Shown: piece after piece, positions 1 through 11,904 of the stretch
How positions within the stretch are numbered: the first letter of the stretch is position 1
Layout of the letters: the number at the start of each line of letters is the position of its first letter
Origin: Limnoperna fortunei
Lineage: Eukaryota > Mollusca > Bivalvia > Mytilida > Modiolidae
Reading direction: 5' to 3'
Assembly: GCA_944474755.1 (NCBI GenBank)
Contig: OX104117.1
Location: 79,584,926-79,648,925, forward strand
DNA: 64,000 nucleotides
Position numbers and translations under genes: made by a program
Notes under the pieces: generated by a model
Database searches by the model: none
What the model was told of the DNA's origin: nothing
The model's input: the letters and a program-made list of their open reading frames with translations, nothing else

Positions 1-1932
1 GTGATTCAAAAAATTTTGATTTTGATTTGCGTTTCTCCTCAGATGATGTTGACGGTTCACCTTCTGATCCTGAAGATAATGGACGAGGACTTTTTCCTGA
101 GTAACCTGAGTCTGCCTCACTATCTTTCCTGTACTGAATTTGTTCCGAGGCCTGTAAGGACAAGCCCAGATCAAATGACAACATAGTCTGTTGACAAAGA
201 GCACCAATGGTTTCCTTTTTCACTTTTACACCCGGTTTATGTCCTAAAAGAAGTTTTACTTCAGTTAATTTTGAGCCAGATGGTTGAGAAGGTGAAAGTG
301 AGCGTTCAGCCATGTGATGACTTTTGTCTTGTTGCCAAGGAGAAATGGTCACAAGTATTTCCTGTTTTTCACTTTGAACCTTGACCCCCTGATCTGCAGT
401 AGAATCACAAGTTGTTGTAGTTGCTGCCCTTTCCCTGTAAGACTGCTGTAGATCAGATGGGTCCTCCTCTTTAACTGTCAGTAAAGGCATAGAAGAGAAG
501 TTAGTAGGAGCACTAAGGGATGTTTCCGGGTGATACGTTACCTCTGTACCACCCGGAATACTAGTCAATGTGGATGTTGATGATGATGAATCATAAGACA
601 AAGTTCGATCTTTGGATTTTGAGGTTGAAATGAGAGATCTATGAGATGTAGATTCTGAATCTGATAAGGCCCGCTCAGGGGTATTCCGAGCACTTCCACT
701 ATCAAAAACTTCTGTCAATTTTTTAACCTTTTTGGGAATACCGTTTGTGACATCTTTCAATGGAGATGATTGTGATCTGGTTTGGTCGGCAGGAGAAGAC
801 AATTTTTTCACAATTTGTTGAACAAATTCAGATCTTCCCTGTGGCGAGTCTGAACGATATGACTGAAACTGTTTTGGTGTAGAATCACCAGTTATATCTG
901 GTGTTCCTTCACGTGACAACCTTTTAACAATTGCCTGAACATATCCTTCTGCAATGTTTTCCTTATCTTGACTTTTCTGTCGCTCAATCATAAATTTTCT
1001 TGATTCATCTGTTTTATATTTTTGAAGAATCCTAGTCAAGTATGCGGAATGACCTTTCCTATACCGTTTGCTCTCCTCTAGTAGTTCATCTGCTGGCTTG
1101 ATTCGATGAGCAGTATAAGAGACATGTCTGACTTTGGGCCAATTAAATGAATTTTCTGGACCAGGTGACGTGAGAACTGGGGATACTGGAGACCGTGATT
1201 TATGTAATGATTTTGGTGAGATCACGATAGTTTCTTTATGAGTTTCTTGATTCGGAGCTTGACGAGGTGGAAGTTCACTTTTTGAAAGCTGCTGAACTCG
1301 AACAGGAATCATTAATCTTTTAACTTCTATTGGGGTACTTTCAACAAAAACACTGTCACTTCCCACAGATATGTCACTTTCACGTTTCACATCATCCTTA
1401 CCACTTGATGTTTTTTCTTTTTCAGGACGAATTTGAAGTTCAAGGTCAGAGAGATCTACACTATCATCTTTTTCTAATTTTCCTTTGGAAGGCTTTCGCC
1501 AGTTTGGAATAAGAAGTTCTGGAAATTTTGCTTCAGATCTATGAAGCACTTGTTCTGATTCTTTTGTTTTTTGGAATTCTTCACCTTCCGCCACACGTAT
1601 ACTTCTCGGCACACTTAATTCCTGTTTTGACAGATCTCGAGGTAGATTAATATTAGCGGTAGGTAACTTAATTGTCAGTGAAATTTCTACACCTTTCTCG
1701 CCTTGAATAACTTGTCCAGTTTTTTCATTATCTGGAAGAATTCGAACAGCATCTTCTTGTTCCTGGTCAACAAATGGAATTTCTAATGACAATTCTTTAC
1801 GTAAATGTGAAATTTGAGATTCAACCTGTTTTTTCATTGGTAGATATATACAACTTTTATGTAGGATTTCTACAGGTGAAGTTGGTGGTTCAACAGATTT
1901 ATGAATGAATGAATCTTCTTTACATTTTTCCT
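1..1932 (-). CDS. Exon 11 (partial): long Ser-rich exon open to the left edge
   Basis: This reads open for 644 codons from the acceptor after position 1933 to the window edge. Its first two bases complete a Glu codon with the previous exon. The protein is Ser/Thr/Lys/Glu-rich. Near composite residue 1500 (about 1140-950) there is a basic helical block with KPADELLEESKRYRKG followed by HSAYLTRILQKYK. After it come two copies of a motif of the type (Y/F)VQ-x-IVK-(R/K)-LS, at about 927 and 829, each followed by Ser/Pro. A serine-rich stretch follows (about 700-560), with many SP and SR sites that look like phosphorylation targets. The start is set by a good pyrimidine tract and CAG acceptor. Because no stop is reached, an ATG-to-stop ORF search misses this exon. 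Function unknown. Confidence 0.88.
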
Positions 1933-2916
1933 CTGAAATAAAAAAGAAGACCTAAATTAGTGATAATTATAACAATTAGCAAATGTTACCATGAATTCTA
2001 ATAATGGCTGCTCAATATATAAATTTCATCCACACTCAAATTTCTGCAATTTTCCTTCATTCAGCAATGTAAACAACATTTTTGCTAGCCAAGGGTTACG
2101 ATCCGATACACTTAATTTGAGTTTCGGATTGTAACATTGGCTAGCAAAGATGTGTAAACATTGATTCCAAAGCGAAGTTTACTCTAAAAATATCTGGTAT
2201 TTGTTTTTCTAAACAAGAAAAAAAAGTAATTGGTGTTTCCTCCATTAAAGCAATTCATTTTCAAAGCATTTTCATCGCTGAAATTAGAGTGAACTACCAA
2301 ATATATTTAAACAGAATAACACAGTATTTTGTTTGCTTGTTTTTATTATTGTTTTTGTTTCAAACTTTTCTTGATTTATATGAAAGGTTCTTTGTCATGA
2401 TGAATATGAAACAAAACATCAATCTGATGCAGACTGTTTCCATGGAGCCACTGTACATATGTCAGGGGATTATGTGTGTTTTATTCAGAAGTTGTTCTTC
2501 AGTTCTAAAACACAAATCATGCAAACTTTACTGAGTAGAACCAGAACAATAATTACATGTAGGATCAGAATTTGAATAATGTAGACAAGACCAAACAAAG
2601 ACAAAAGTTCCGTACAATAACAAACAACTAGCACAAGATCTTATAGCCTTTTTAACCGACATAGCACCACTTATTTTTAATATTTTAAATTTAAATTAAT
2701 TATTTAAGGAACGACTCTAATTTTTAATTTGCTTATTGGGTTTTAAAAAGGTTTGGATGTTCACAACTGGATAATCCACCAGAACTTGTCAAAGACAATT
2801 CTTAAAAGTCAATATAGCTGAAAATTTTTTCATTGGAAACAAATGTTTTCGTCCAAACAAATAACACTAATTCATCATAAAATGCTCACATTAATGCTTG
2901 AGAATTTGAGAATTAC
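1933..2916 (-). other. Intron 10 with a foldback hairpin
   Basis: Phase-1 intron, GTAATT donor at 2916 and CAG acceptor at 1935-1933. Apart from the hairpin at 2068-2160 it is plain AT-rich sequence with no further coding potential seen. Confidence 0.75.
2068..2160. repeat. Foldback hairpin, about 40-bp arms
   Basis: The left arm starts TGTAAACAACATTTTTGCTA. The right arm is its imperfect reverse complement, with TTGGCTAGCAAA and then GTGTAAACA. The two arms meet at about 2110. This looks like a small foldback/MITE remnant inside the intron. Confidence 0.7.
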
Positions 2917-3040
2917 CTGATGGACTAGGTTCTGCTGTCTCCATTATAGCCTCTGGCTCTACGGCTGGCTGAGTTGGTTCTTTCCTACTCTGGGTGAATC
3001 TTTTGTAAGGTGGAAAACATTCAGTTTCTTGGCCCTCGAC
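2917..3040 (-). CDS. Exon 10
   Basis: A 124-nt exon that begins in phase 0 after an AG at 3041-3042 and ends with one base that joins AG of the next exon to make Glu. It encodes a hydrophilic segment starting VEGQETECFPPYKRFTQSRK, then Pro/Glu-rich sequence. The donor GTAATT is strong. The acceptor pyrimidine tract is weak, so the call leans on phase agreement with both neighbours. Confidence 0.8.
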
Positions 3041-4537
3041 CTTCAATACACATCAAATTAAAATAATGATCAGGTTTTAATTTTTTGTTATATTTTATAA
3101 ATTGTCTCCCCTGTTACTGAATTTGAGATGTAACTATTACAACATCCTTCACGAAAACCTGACAAACTTAGCTAGGAAATTCCAGGGCTAGAAGTCACTA
3201 TTTTGATTGGCTACATCATACCTCCATGTAGCCAATTAAAAGTTTGCTTTCATTTATAACTTGGTCAGGGGATATCCCAATGTCGATTGAAAATAAACCA
3301 AACAGATGTGCTGCATAGACCATGTGAAAATCAGTGTATTTTGTACAGTAGTGTTAATAGTTTATTATTACCGCGTTATTTATTAGTTGCGTTACGTTTT
3401 CTTCCCACACAAGAATGAGTAAGAATGACTACTGCCAAACACTTGCATTTTTCAATCAATTTCATTGGTTGATATTTTGACGATTTGACGTCATATGAAA
3501 ATCATCTAGACCGGGATTTTTCTAGCTAAGTTTGTCAGGGGTTCCTGGACACAGAAACCCTGACTTCTGAGGATGCTATTACAACCCAATTGTTTAGGGA
3601 TTTGTATTTGTTGTTATTTGTTTTTCATTTATTTCTGGTGATTTGTTGTTGTCATGGAGAGGTTTGTTTTCGGTTATACTCTTCTGTATATAATATACCC
3701 ACTGAAGTATACAAACATAAATATTGAGGTCATTTTAAGTCTTAGCTTGCTTTTTTCTGAAAATATAATTTTCCTATTACCCACCTAATGTATAAAGCAA
3801 TATTTTCTGACATTGGAAAAGCTATTTATATTGTAGGGATTGGTCAAGTGTTTTTGCTTACGATGGTATTTTGACAGAACAGGCTAGAGATCTGTGAATA
3901 ATGTTGGTCACTTGAACTTAATGCTAAAGCGATAGGCAACGTAATTTATGAAGTAAATGTGTACGACATTTTGATAGGTTAAAACCTTAATGTAATATTT
4001 TGTTAATTTTCATATATTAATAGTCCTTTTTGGTTACTCGCAGAAATGATTATCTCTTTACACTATAATTTTTATGTGTACAAAAACAACACCAAAACTT
4101 GTATGTAGTATGCATACTGTATACCAGACAAAAGGTTTGATTTACATAGTACTAGTCAGATGTACACCTTGCCCAGCAAAGAATAAAGGACAACTTTATT
4201 ATCCATAACATTTTCTTCAGTACTTTATTATTATTAAACCCCAATATTTATTATCACTGTTTACTTACATGAAGTTTGAAAATGCAGTTTTTTCCTCGGG
4301 CAGCATTAAAAAAATAATACATAGAATATAGCTTATTATGTCAATACATTAAGATGTCTCCTTATTTTCTAACAGACAACCATAAATATCACAATAAGAT
4401 AAGTTTTACAAAGAAACATTAAATGTTAAATTTAACTTCTGTTATTTAAGTGGATTGTTTACAATTGTACTTTTGTTGGTGTTTACTGATAACAGAGTTA
4501 ATATTGCTGAAAAATCAAAAAGTTGTCAATATTTTAC
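3041..4537 (-). other. Intron 9
   Basis: Phase-0 intron. It contains the MITE at 3158-3539. The rest (3540-4537) is AT-rich with no coding signal or recognisable element. Confidence 0.7.
3158..3539. mobile_element. MITE with about 30-bp terminal inverted repeats
   Basis: The left end CCTGACAAACTTAGCTAG is matched by the right end CTAGCTAAGTTTGTCAGG, and similarity continues inward (GGAAATTCC against GGGATTTTTC). The 382-bp length and absence of an ORF fit a non-autonomous DNA transposon. No clear target duplication could be seen, so the superfamily is open. Confidence 0.75.
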
Positions 4538-4744
4538 CACTCGACTTTCCATTCCTCCATACGTGTTCCACCTTTTGATAGGCATTCCTCGTCGTGCATT
4601 TTGTTTGTGCCAGTGAAGCTCCGTCTCTCGTCGAGCGATGTCTGCCTGTAACAGCAGATTATTAGCTTCCTGTAGTAATAACTGTCGCTTCATTGACACA
4701 ATTTCTTTATTTCTCTCTAACTGACTTAGGCGAAGGTTTGTCAA
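4538..4744 (-). CDS. Exon 9, coiled-coil segment
   Basis: A 207-nt, 69-codon exon in phase 0 at both ends, with a CAG acceptor and GTAAAA donor. It encodes LTNLRLSQLERNKEIVSMKR followed by a leucine-rich helical stretch with heptad spacing, then LHWHKQNARRG and PIKRWNTYGGMESRV. The first 45 residues look like a coiled coil; the end is basic and aromatic, and may be a distinct short motif. No known domain recognised. Confidence 0.88.
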
Positions 4745-4935
4745 CTGAAATATACAACAAGATATTTCAAACACTTAATTAGTTTGAGCTTTTCTATGAA
4801 AAAACTACAATATATTTTGTATCGAAGTTGAAGAAAATGATTAGTGATGTGAAGATCAAATAAACTGGTACATATTTAAACAATACTCTCTTATTAACAA
4901 TACTGATTAATCATTTGCTATTTTCTGGCTGAATT

Positions 4936-5132
4936 GGGCATAACACCATTATCAGCAACTTTTCAACTCTATCCCTGTGTCCAGTTTTTAATGGAGAAGA
5001 ATGCCAGAGAACCCACTGGAGCCCCAACCTGTAGAATGAAAACTAGCAATCCTTGTCACTTAAGGTTAGAGTTGAGCACATTCTGTCTGCAGTAGGGCTC
5101 GAACTCGCAACCTCACATAGTAACAATGTCTT
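4936..5132 (-). mobile_element. Degraded tRNA-headed SINE
   Basis: On the minus strand this matches the SINE family of 26740-26973: a box-B-like GTTGCGAGTTCGAGCCC near 5110, a middle region with GATTGCTAGTTT and GTGTTATGCCC at the tail. The head with box A is missing or too divergent. It lies in the intron between exons 8 and 9. Confidence 0.65.
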
Positions 5133-5690
5133 TGGTTTAAAACAAATTTTATATTATTTGTAAACAGAATCATGGGAAACATTGTCAAAATTAATTTGTA
5201 AATTAATAATCTTGAATGTGATTTTCTCAAAATAAATCTTTAAACCTACAAATAAACTGGATCAATTCCTGTTACCAGTCAATGGAACTGCCATGTCAAT
5301 AAAACCACAAGTCTGTCAAACCCAACTTTACCCATAAAACTATTCATATAAAATAATTTAATATCGTAGAAACAAACATTCTTCAATTAAATATGATCTG
5401 TTACAGGAAGTGCTTTTCTGATCTAATAACCGCTTTCTGCGTTTTCTTTTAATAATGAAAGGAAATCAATAACTTCTACAGTAATCCTTTTATTGAGGAG
5501 GCATGAGAAAACATTTTAATACAGACAATTTAATTACTTAAGACACTCACTGTGTGGATGGCGATATAGTTTTTATTTTTTATTTACTTAAAATACTGAA
5601 CAGTTTTGGAAGGATAGAAATGAAATATCAATAAAATGTTTAAAAGTGACAAATGTTTATACAGAAAGCACAGTAAACTGAAAGTATTAA

Positions 5691-6460
5691 GTTTGATGGT
5701 ACCACAGTACATTTCCTCGATACCATCGGATAATATAAAGTTTGATGGTACCACAGTACATTCCCTCGATAGGATAATATAAAGTTTGATGGTACCACAG
5801 TACATTCCCTCGCTACCATCAGATAATATAAGGTTTGATGGTACCACAGGACATTCCCTCATTACGATCGGATAATATAAAGTTTGATGGTACCACAGTA
5901 CATTCCCTTGATACGATCAGATAATATAAAGTTTGATGGTACCACAGTACATTCCCTCGATACCATCAGATAATATAAGGTTTGATGGTACCACAGGACA
6001 TTCCCTCGATACGATCGGATAATATAAGGTTTGATGGTACCACAGTACATTCCCTCGATACGATTGGATGATATAAGGTTTGATGGTACCACAGTACATT
6101 CCCTCGATACAATCAGATAATATAAAGTTTGATGGTACCACAGCACTTCCCTCGATACCATCGGATAATATAAAGTTTGATGGTACCACAGTACATTCCC
6201 TCGATACGATCAGATAATATAAGGTTTGATGGTACCACAGTACATTCCCTTGATACGATCGGATAATATAAAGTTTGATGATACCACAGCACATTCCCTC
6301 GATACAATCGGATAATATAAAGTTTGATGGTACCACAGTACATTTCCTCGATACGATCGGATAATATAAAGTTTGATGATACCACAGCACATTCCCTCGA
6401 TACAATCGGATAATATAAAGTTTGATGGTACCACAGTACATTCCCTCGATACGATCGGAT
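5691..6460. repeat. 49-bp minisatellite, about 16 copies
   Basis: Unit of 49 bp starting GTTTGATGGTACCACAGTAC, repeated about 15.7 times with scattered substitutions. Several minus-strand frames stay open through it and give repeats of CTVVPSNFILSD type. These ORFs follow the unit and carry no evidence of being genes. Confidence 0.95.
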
Positions 6461-6517
6461 ACTGATCTGATATTTCTAATACATCTCATAATACATCTAA
6501 CTCCTGGGCATTCACAA

Positions 6518-7162
6518 TTATAAGACTTGTACGCTGTCAGAAGTTTCTGTTATAAGATTGTACGCTGTCAGAAGTTTCTGTTATAAGACTTGTACACTGT
6601 CAGAAGTTTCTGTTATAAGACTTGTACGCTGTCAGAAGTTTCTGTTATAAGACTTGTACGCTGTCAGAAGTTTCTGTTATAAGACTTGTACGCTGTCAGA
6701 AGTTTCTGTTATAAGACTTGTATGCTGTCAGAAGTTTCTGTTATAAGACTTGTACGCTGTCAGAAGTTTCTGTTATAAGACTTGTACGCTGTCAGAAGTT
6801 TCTGTTTTAAGACTTGTACGCTGTCAGAAGTTTCTGTTATAAGACTTGTACGCTGTCAGAAGTTTCTGTTATAAGACTTGTACGCTGTCAGAAGTTTCTG
6901 TTATAAGACTTGTACGCTGTCAGAAGTTTCTGTTATAAGACTTGTACGCTGTCAGAAGTTTCTGTTATAAGACTTGTACGCTGTCAGAAGTTTCTGTTAT
7001 AAGACTTGTACGCTGTCAGAAGTTTCTGTTATAAGACTTGTACGCTGTCAGAAGTTTCTGTTATAAGACTTGTACGCTGTCAGAAGTTTCTGTTATAAGA
7101 CTTGTACGATGTCAGAAGTTTCTGTTATAAGACTTGTACACTGTCAGAAGTTTCTGTTATAA
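6518..7162. repeat. 32-bp minisatellite, about 20 copies
   Basis: Unit of 32 bp, TTATAAGACTTGTACGCTGT plus CAGAAGTTTCTG. It is very uniform: only single-base changes are seen (for example at 6721, 6811 and 7108), which points to recent expansion or strong homogenisation. It follows the 49-bp array almost directly. Confidence 0.95.
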
Positions 7163-7655
7163 CTCTTCTTTAATATTTTATTTTGTATTTGTATTACATG
7201 TATTTGAGTCTTTTCATGAAATTATACATGTATCAGCTTTTTTTATCTAGTAAAGATTTTTTGAGTCTCAATCTTTGTTGTTTATTATGCATTTACCACC
7301 TCACTTGTAGAGAGCTCAGTTTGGTTCATGCTTTGAAAACTAAACTGATACCAGATCAACTTCATTCCTTCAGAAAGTGGATTGATTCATAGCAAAAAAA
7401 AATATTGTGATACAAACCTGGTTAAGATTTATGCTGAAGCCAAATTTAGTATAGATACACTTAATATCACTTATTAGTTCATTTAAAAAACAAATATGAA
7501 AAGAACGATTAAAGTATTAAAACTATAAGAAACAAATAATACATAACTTTAGCTGTTTATATCAATGTTTTAACAAAAATCTACACAACACAAAACACAA
7601 AAAAGAGCATTACAATATTTTAAGTCTGACATTTTGCAGGTATCCATAAACATTG

Positions 7656-7777
7656 TCTCTGACTGAAACATTAACTACTGGTACCTCTCTGACTGGAACA
7701 TTAACTACTGATACCTCTCTGACTGGAACATTAACTACTGGTACCTCTCTGACTGGAACATTAACTACTGGTACCTC
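7656..7777. repeat. 30-bp minisatellite, 4 copies
   Basis: Four near-identical units containing TCTCTGACTGGAACATTAAC and TACTGGTACC. Short intronic array. Confidence 0.9.
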
Positions 7778-7833
7778 CCTGATCAGATTGCTTAATTAAA
7801 CTTTACATCCATTTATGTTTGATGTTTTACCAA

Positions 7834-8215
7834 CAGAAGAATTTACCTAAACATGTAACTGCTTGGCCTGGCTGTACAACTTCTCAAAAGTATAAAACCA
7901 CCAGAAGAATTTACCTGAACCTGTAACTGCATGGTCTAGCTGTACAGAAGAATTTACCTGAACCTGTAACTGCATGGCCTGGCTGTACAGAAGGATTTAC
8001 CTGAACTTGTAACTTCATTGCCTGGCTGTACAGAAGAATTTACCTGAACCTGTAACTGCATGGCCTGGCTGTACAGAAGAATTTACCTGAACCTGTAACT
8101 TTATGGCCTGGCTGTACAGAAGGATTTACCTGAACCTGTAACTGCATGGCCTGGCTGTACAGAAGAATTTACCTGAACCTGTAACTGCATGGCCTGGCTG
8201 TACAACTTCTCAAAA
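7834..8215 (-). repeat. 43-bp minisatellite carrying the exon 8 splice donor
   Basis: Eight units, starting near 7834, 7898, 7946, 7988, 8030, 8073, 8116 and 8159. On the minus strand each reads CCAGGCCATGCAG, TTACAGGTTCAG and then GTAAATTC, which is the end of exon 8 plus its donor. The rightmost unit is the real exon end. The leftmost unit also carries a longer degenerate exon copy (TACTTTTGAGAAGTTGTAC at about 7870-7890). The unit is 43 bp, so use of a later donor would shift the frame. Confidence 0.9.
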
Positions 8216-8249
8216 GTATAAAGTGCTGAGGATTTCTGAGTTAACTCTT
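8173..8249 (-). CDS. Exon 8
   Basis: A 77-nt exon after a TTTGTTCACAG acceptor, ending at a GTAAAT donor. Its first two bases (AA) complete Glu with the G of exon 7, and it ends in phase 0. It encodes EELTQKSSALYTFEKLYSQA followed by MQLQVQ, continuing the helical region. The last 28 nt and the donor are duplicated as a tandem array just downstream, so several alternative 5' splice sites exist. Confidence 0.85.
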
Positions 8250-9052
8250 CTGTGAACAAAGAATTAAGTATATAATCAATGTAACTCCTACATGTTGTTA
8301 TGTCCATGACAAACACCTTACAATTCATACATTGTTTATGAAATACAATTCATTCATAGAATTACTTAAGATGTCTTCTGCTGGCAGCCGATGAAAATCT
8401 TACATTTATCCAATCTATGTCAGCAAATACAAGCATCACAACTGCTTTATTTTATATATCAAAGAACATGTCCTATGCCTTTGTTAGCTTAGTTTTTATA
8501 AAATGATTTGTGTTAACAGACAACCATCTGTGATTGACATATTTTTCTGACTTGCAGGAGTCATGCACTCAAGTCCAGAAAGACATGTGTATAATGCTGA
8601 CACCTACAATAAATTGGCAATAACTGATTATATTTTAAAAATTTTTTGTATCAATTTTTTATTTGATGGTGGCAAATTGATTTTACTGGTGATGCATAAG
8701 TGGAGCAAGTAAAGGGATATTTGCAACCGTAAATTCATAAATTGATTCTGCAAATCTTCAAATACAATGTACAATTATAGTCACTTAATTTTAATGCAAC
8801 AGAAATAAATTTGACTTACCTGACTAAACATTTTTATTTTTCCAGAAATAACACATGCCAATTACTGATGGCATCAATTATAAAACTGATGTCATGATAT
8901 GATTGCAATTCCAATCATTACACTAAGTGTTGCAATAAAGTGAAAGTTAGCATCAATCTAAATTGACCAGAAGAGTCAGCTGTTCACTGGATTTGTTTAC
9001 AAAAATTATCAATCCAATTCACCTTAAGTTATAGATGCTAAAAATCACTTAA

Positions 9053-10519
9053 CACCAATTCTCCATAAGGATCAAAGGATTTCCATATAGGGTGAGACAT
9101 GACATGTCTCAGATTTTGCTGATTTTCATTTTATATGTTGAAATTGACCATGGGATCACAAAATAATGATTGTTTGTTATGATTTGACTTCGGTTGCCAT
9201 GGTAACGTGGCTGCCATTTTGGACCGATTAAAATACGCTGAAAAGGGCAATATTCAAATCCCAATTTTTCAGGGGAAAATCAATTCATATTCAATAGAAT
9301 TTTGCTTAATTCAATATCTCATTGACAATATTCAAAAAAGTTACAACACTTAAAATATATGTGTGATCTGACTGAGACTATTGAACATGTCAAGAAATAG
9401 TGCATTATTCTCTATAAGTTTTGGTAAAAACTACATGTATTACCATTTTTGCCACTTTTCTGACTCCATTTTCAGAAAATGCACCAATCACAAATACTCA
9501 TCATGAATATAATTACATAGATTGATGATTAATATTAAATAATTTAAAAATCTCAATGGGGTAAGAAAAAATGTCTTTAGAAAACACTGTTAAATTTGGT
9601 TACCATGGTAATAAAGCAAAAACTGCAATTTTTCAATATTTAAATATATGTATGACCATACTTCTAATATGAGCCAAGATAACAATTGTTGTCATCATAT
9701 GTACCTAAAAGGACCTTTTCAACATAGTTTGACCTTAGAAAACTTTTAAGGTCACTTAAAATTGATTTTGCTTCGAGATTTTCATATTTGAAAGCTCAAT
9801 TTTTAGTTGACCTTGACCTTGAGACACTGTACCCTGAAATGATTTCAATGTCATTTTAAGTTTATAGGATGTCTGTTAAAAATAATAATTTAAGATGATT
9901 TAATTTACCCTAAGAAACAGTAGTTTCGTGGAAATATTGAACAATACAGAAATGTTTTTTTTCACAAGTTACAATGGTAACCATCTTTGACAGTGTTTTC
10001 TATAGACATCTTTTGTTACTCCATTGAGATTTTTATAAGTTGTGAATATTAATCATCAATTTATGTAATTATATTCATGATGAATATTTGTGATTGGTGC
10101 ATTTTGTGAAAATGGAGTCAGTAAAGTGGCAAAAATGGTTATTTTTTGGGAAAAAAAAATCCAGAAAAAATGCATGATTTCTTGACATATTCGATAGCCT
10201 CGTTCTGACTACACATTTATGTTTAGTCTTGAAACTGTTTTGAATATTGTCAATGAGGTATTGAATTAAGCAAATAAAACATTATATTGAATATGCATTG
10301 ATTTTTTAATAACAAATTGGGAATTGAATATAGGCTATTTCGCAGTATGAGAAATGATAAAAAATGACCGCCTCGGTTACCATGTCAACCGTGTACAATC
10401 TTAACAAACAGTCATCATTTTTGTGATTGCATGGTCAATTGCAACTTATGAAATGAAAATCAGCAAAATCTGAGACATGTCATGTCTGTTATTTTGGTGC
10501 TAATTAGGGATAATTGGTC
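9053..10519. mobile_element. 1.47-kb foldback element with TTAA target sites
   Basis: The two halves are imperfect reverse complements with the centre near 9785: CATGACATGTCTCAGATTTT at about 9099 matches its complement at about 10470, GGTTACCATGG at 9599 matches CCATGGTAACC-like sequence near 9975, and ATTGATGATTAATATT near 9525 matches near 10050. The outer ends begin (C/G)ACCAATT(C/A)TCC, and both are flanked by TTAA (9049-9052 and 10520-10523). TTAA targets are typical of piggyBac and Kolobok elements. No ORF is present, so it is non-autonomous. Confidence 0.8.
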
Positions 10520-10588
10520 TTAAGACATTAAATTCATTATTATTCAAAAAAAAAAGCCTGCTTAATATTACTTCATTTAGCTACAAAC

Positions 10589-10691
10589 CAGTTTGTGAAG
10601 CCTTGTATAACATCAATCTCATTTTCTCTAGAAGTTCTACCAAACGAGTCGTAACACTCTCTTCTCCCTCAATGCTCTGCCATTTACACAT
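10589..10691 (-). CDS. Exon 7
   Basis: A 103-nt exon in phase 0 after a CTTTAG acceptor, ending with one base before a GTTTGT donor. It encodes MCKWQSIEGEESVTTRLVEL followed by LEKMRLMLYKASQTG, a helical leucine-rich segment. Reading past the donor meets TAG at once, which fits a real exon end. The single G left over joins AA of exon 8 as Glu. Confidence 0.82.
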
Positions 10692-11311
10692 CTAAAGAAA
10701 CATTACTCAGAACAGTAAACATTGACTCGCTGTTTATGCAGATTAAGCGAGTTAATTTTTATTTTTATCCCCATGGACAATACTTTCAGGGATATGTGCT
10801 AGTTATTTCAACCATATTAAGTACAACTGATTTAAACATCAATACAAATAATGAAACTTATGTTAAGGTATACAGACCACAATTGGCCACTTGAACATAT
10901 TTTATATCCCAGGTGTCCATTCTTTTTTTAATGGAGAAGACCTCATTAATGTTCTGGAAATACTATTTGAGTAACTAACTTTTTTAGCTAAAAATTGTTA
11001 ACATTGACTCAAAGTAAAACAATATATTTAATTTGTATCATTAATTGACAATACATTGATTAAATAAAGCTGTATTTCTTGGTTGACAAATAAAATTAAA
11101 TGGTAACTTTAATTATGGGTCAGATACCTTAATTACAATTAACACCATTACATGTACTTTACTATAAAATTGTATTGTTATTAACACATCATGTGAATAT
11201 CCCTTATAGACACCTCAGCTGGAGGATGAAACTTGTTGAATACCATAATGACAAAATATAAAACATAATTAAAAGCTGAAAGATATTATTTATATCTTCT
11301 GTAATCTATGC

Positions 11312-11893
11312 CGACAACCGACGGCAATTGCAACAAAGATTAACACCAGAGTCAGCAAGGCAAATCAAGCTTTCGCCATGCTCAAGTCCATATGGAGAAC
11401 CACCAGCCTCAGCATTCACACCAAAATCAAGATCTTCAGAAGCAACGTCATCAGTGTGCTCCTGTACGGATCAGAATGTTGGAAGACAACAACTGCCATT
11501 GAACAGAAGCTAGAAGTATTCCAGAATAAATGCTTGAGACGCATCCTGAAGATTTTCTGGCCTAACACCATTTCAAACGAGGAGCTGCGCAGAAGAACAG
11601 GTGTAAACTCAATCCAAGAAACAATCCAGAAACGCCAATGGAGGTGGCTGGGACATGTTTGCCGCATGCCACCTGATTCGCTGCCAAGGATAGCCCTGCG
11701 ATGGACCCCACAAGGGAAGAGGAACCGCGTGCGGCCAAAGGAGACCTGGCGCAGGACTGTGGAGAAAGACCTGAAGAGCAGGGGACTGACCCTCGAAACA
11801 GCCCCCAGGACAGCAGCAGACCGAGCCAAGTGGAGTTCCCTTGCCATCGCCTCAAGCACCAGACGGCGCAGAGAGGATTGAGTGAGTGAGTGA
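11312..11893 (+). mobile_element. 5'-truncated non-LTR retrotransposon with target duplication
   Basis: A 582-bp insertion flanked by the 11-bp direct repeat GTAATCTATGC (11301-11311 and 11894-11904). It ends in a (TGAG)n simple tail at 11879-11893, as expected for a LINE 3' end. Only the last part of the reverse transcriptase ORF is present, the usual result of incomplete reverse transcription. It is more GC-rich than its surroundings, which suggests a fairly recent arrival. Confidence 0.9.
11378..11881 (+). pseudogene. C-terminal fragment of a LINE reverse transcriptase
   Basis: An intact open frame of 167 codons encoding the RT C-terminus: SVLLYGSECWKTT, CLRRILKIFWPN, RWRWLGHVCRMP and GRP-like RVRPKETWRRTVEKDL. 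This pattern (LLYGSE-W, RRI-FWP, RWLGH-RM) is the post-RT region of non-LTR elements of the I/Nimb or RTE-like groups; the clade is uncertain. The catalytic RT domain is missing, so this is not a functional gene. Confidence 0.85.
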
Positions 11894-11904
11894 GTAATCT
11901 ATGC

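Noticed and set aside
1..186. Short plus-strand ORF at the left edge
   Set aside because: It lies opposite the real minus-strand exon 1-1932 and starts at a non-ATG codon at the edge.
5584..6489. Minus-strand ORFs with CTVVPSNFILSD repeats
   Set aside because: Three frames of the same 49-bp array are open; repeat artefact.
6518..7162. Possible CRISPR array
   Set aside because: A 32-bp unit repeats without unique spacers, in a eukaryotic intron; it is a minisatellite.
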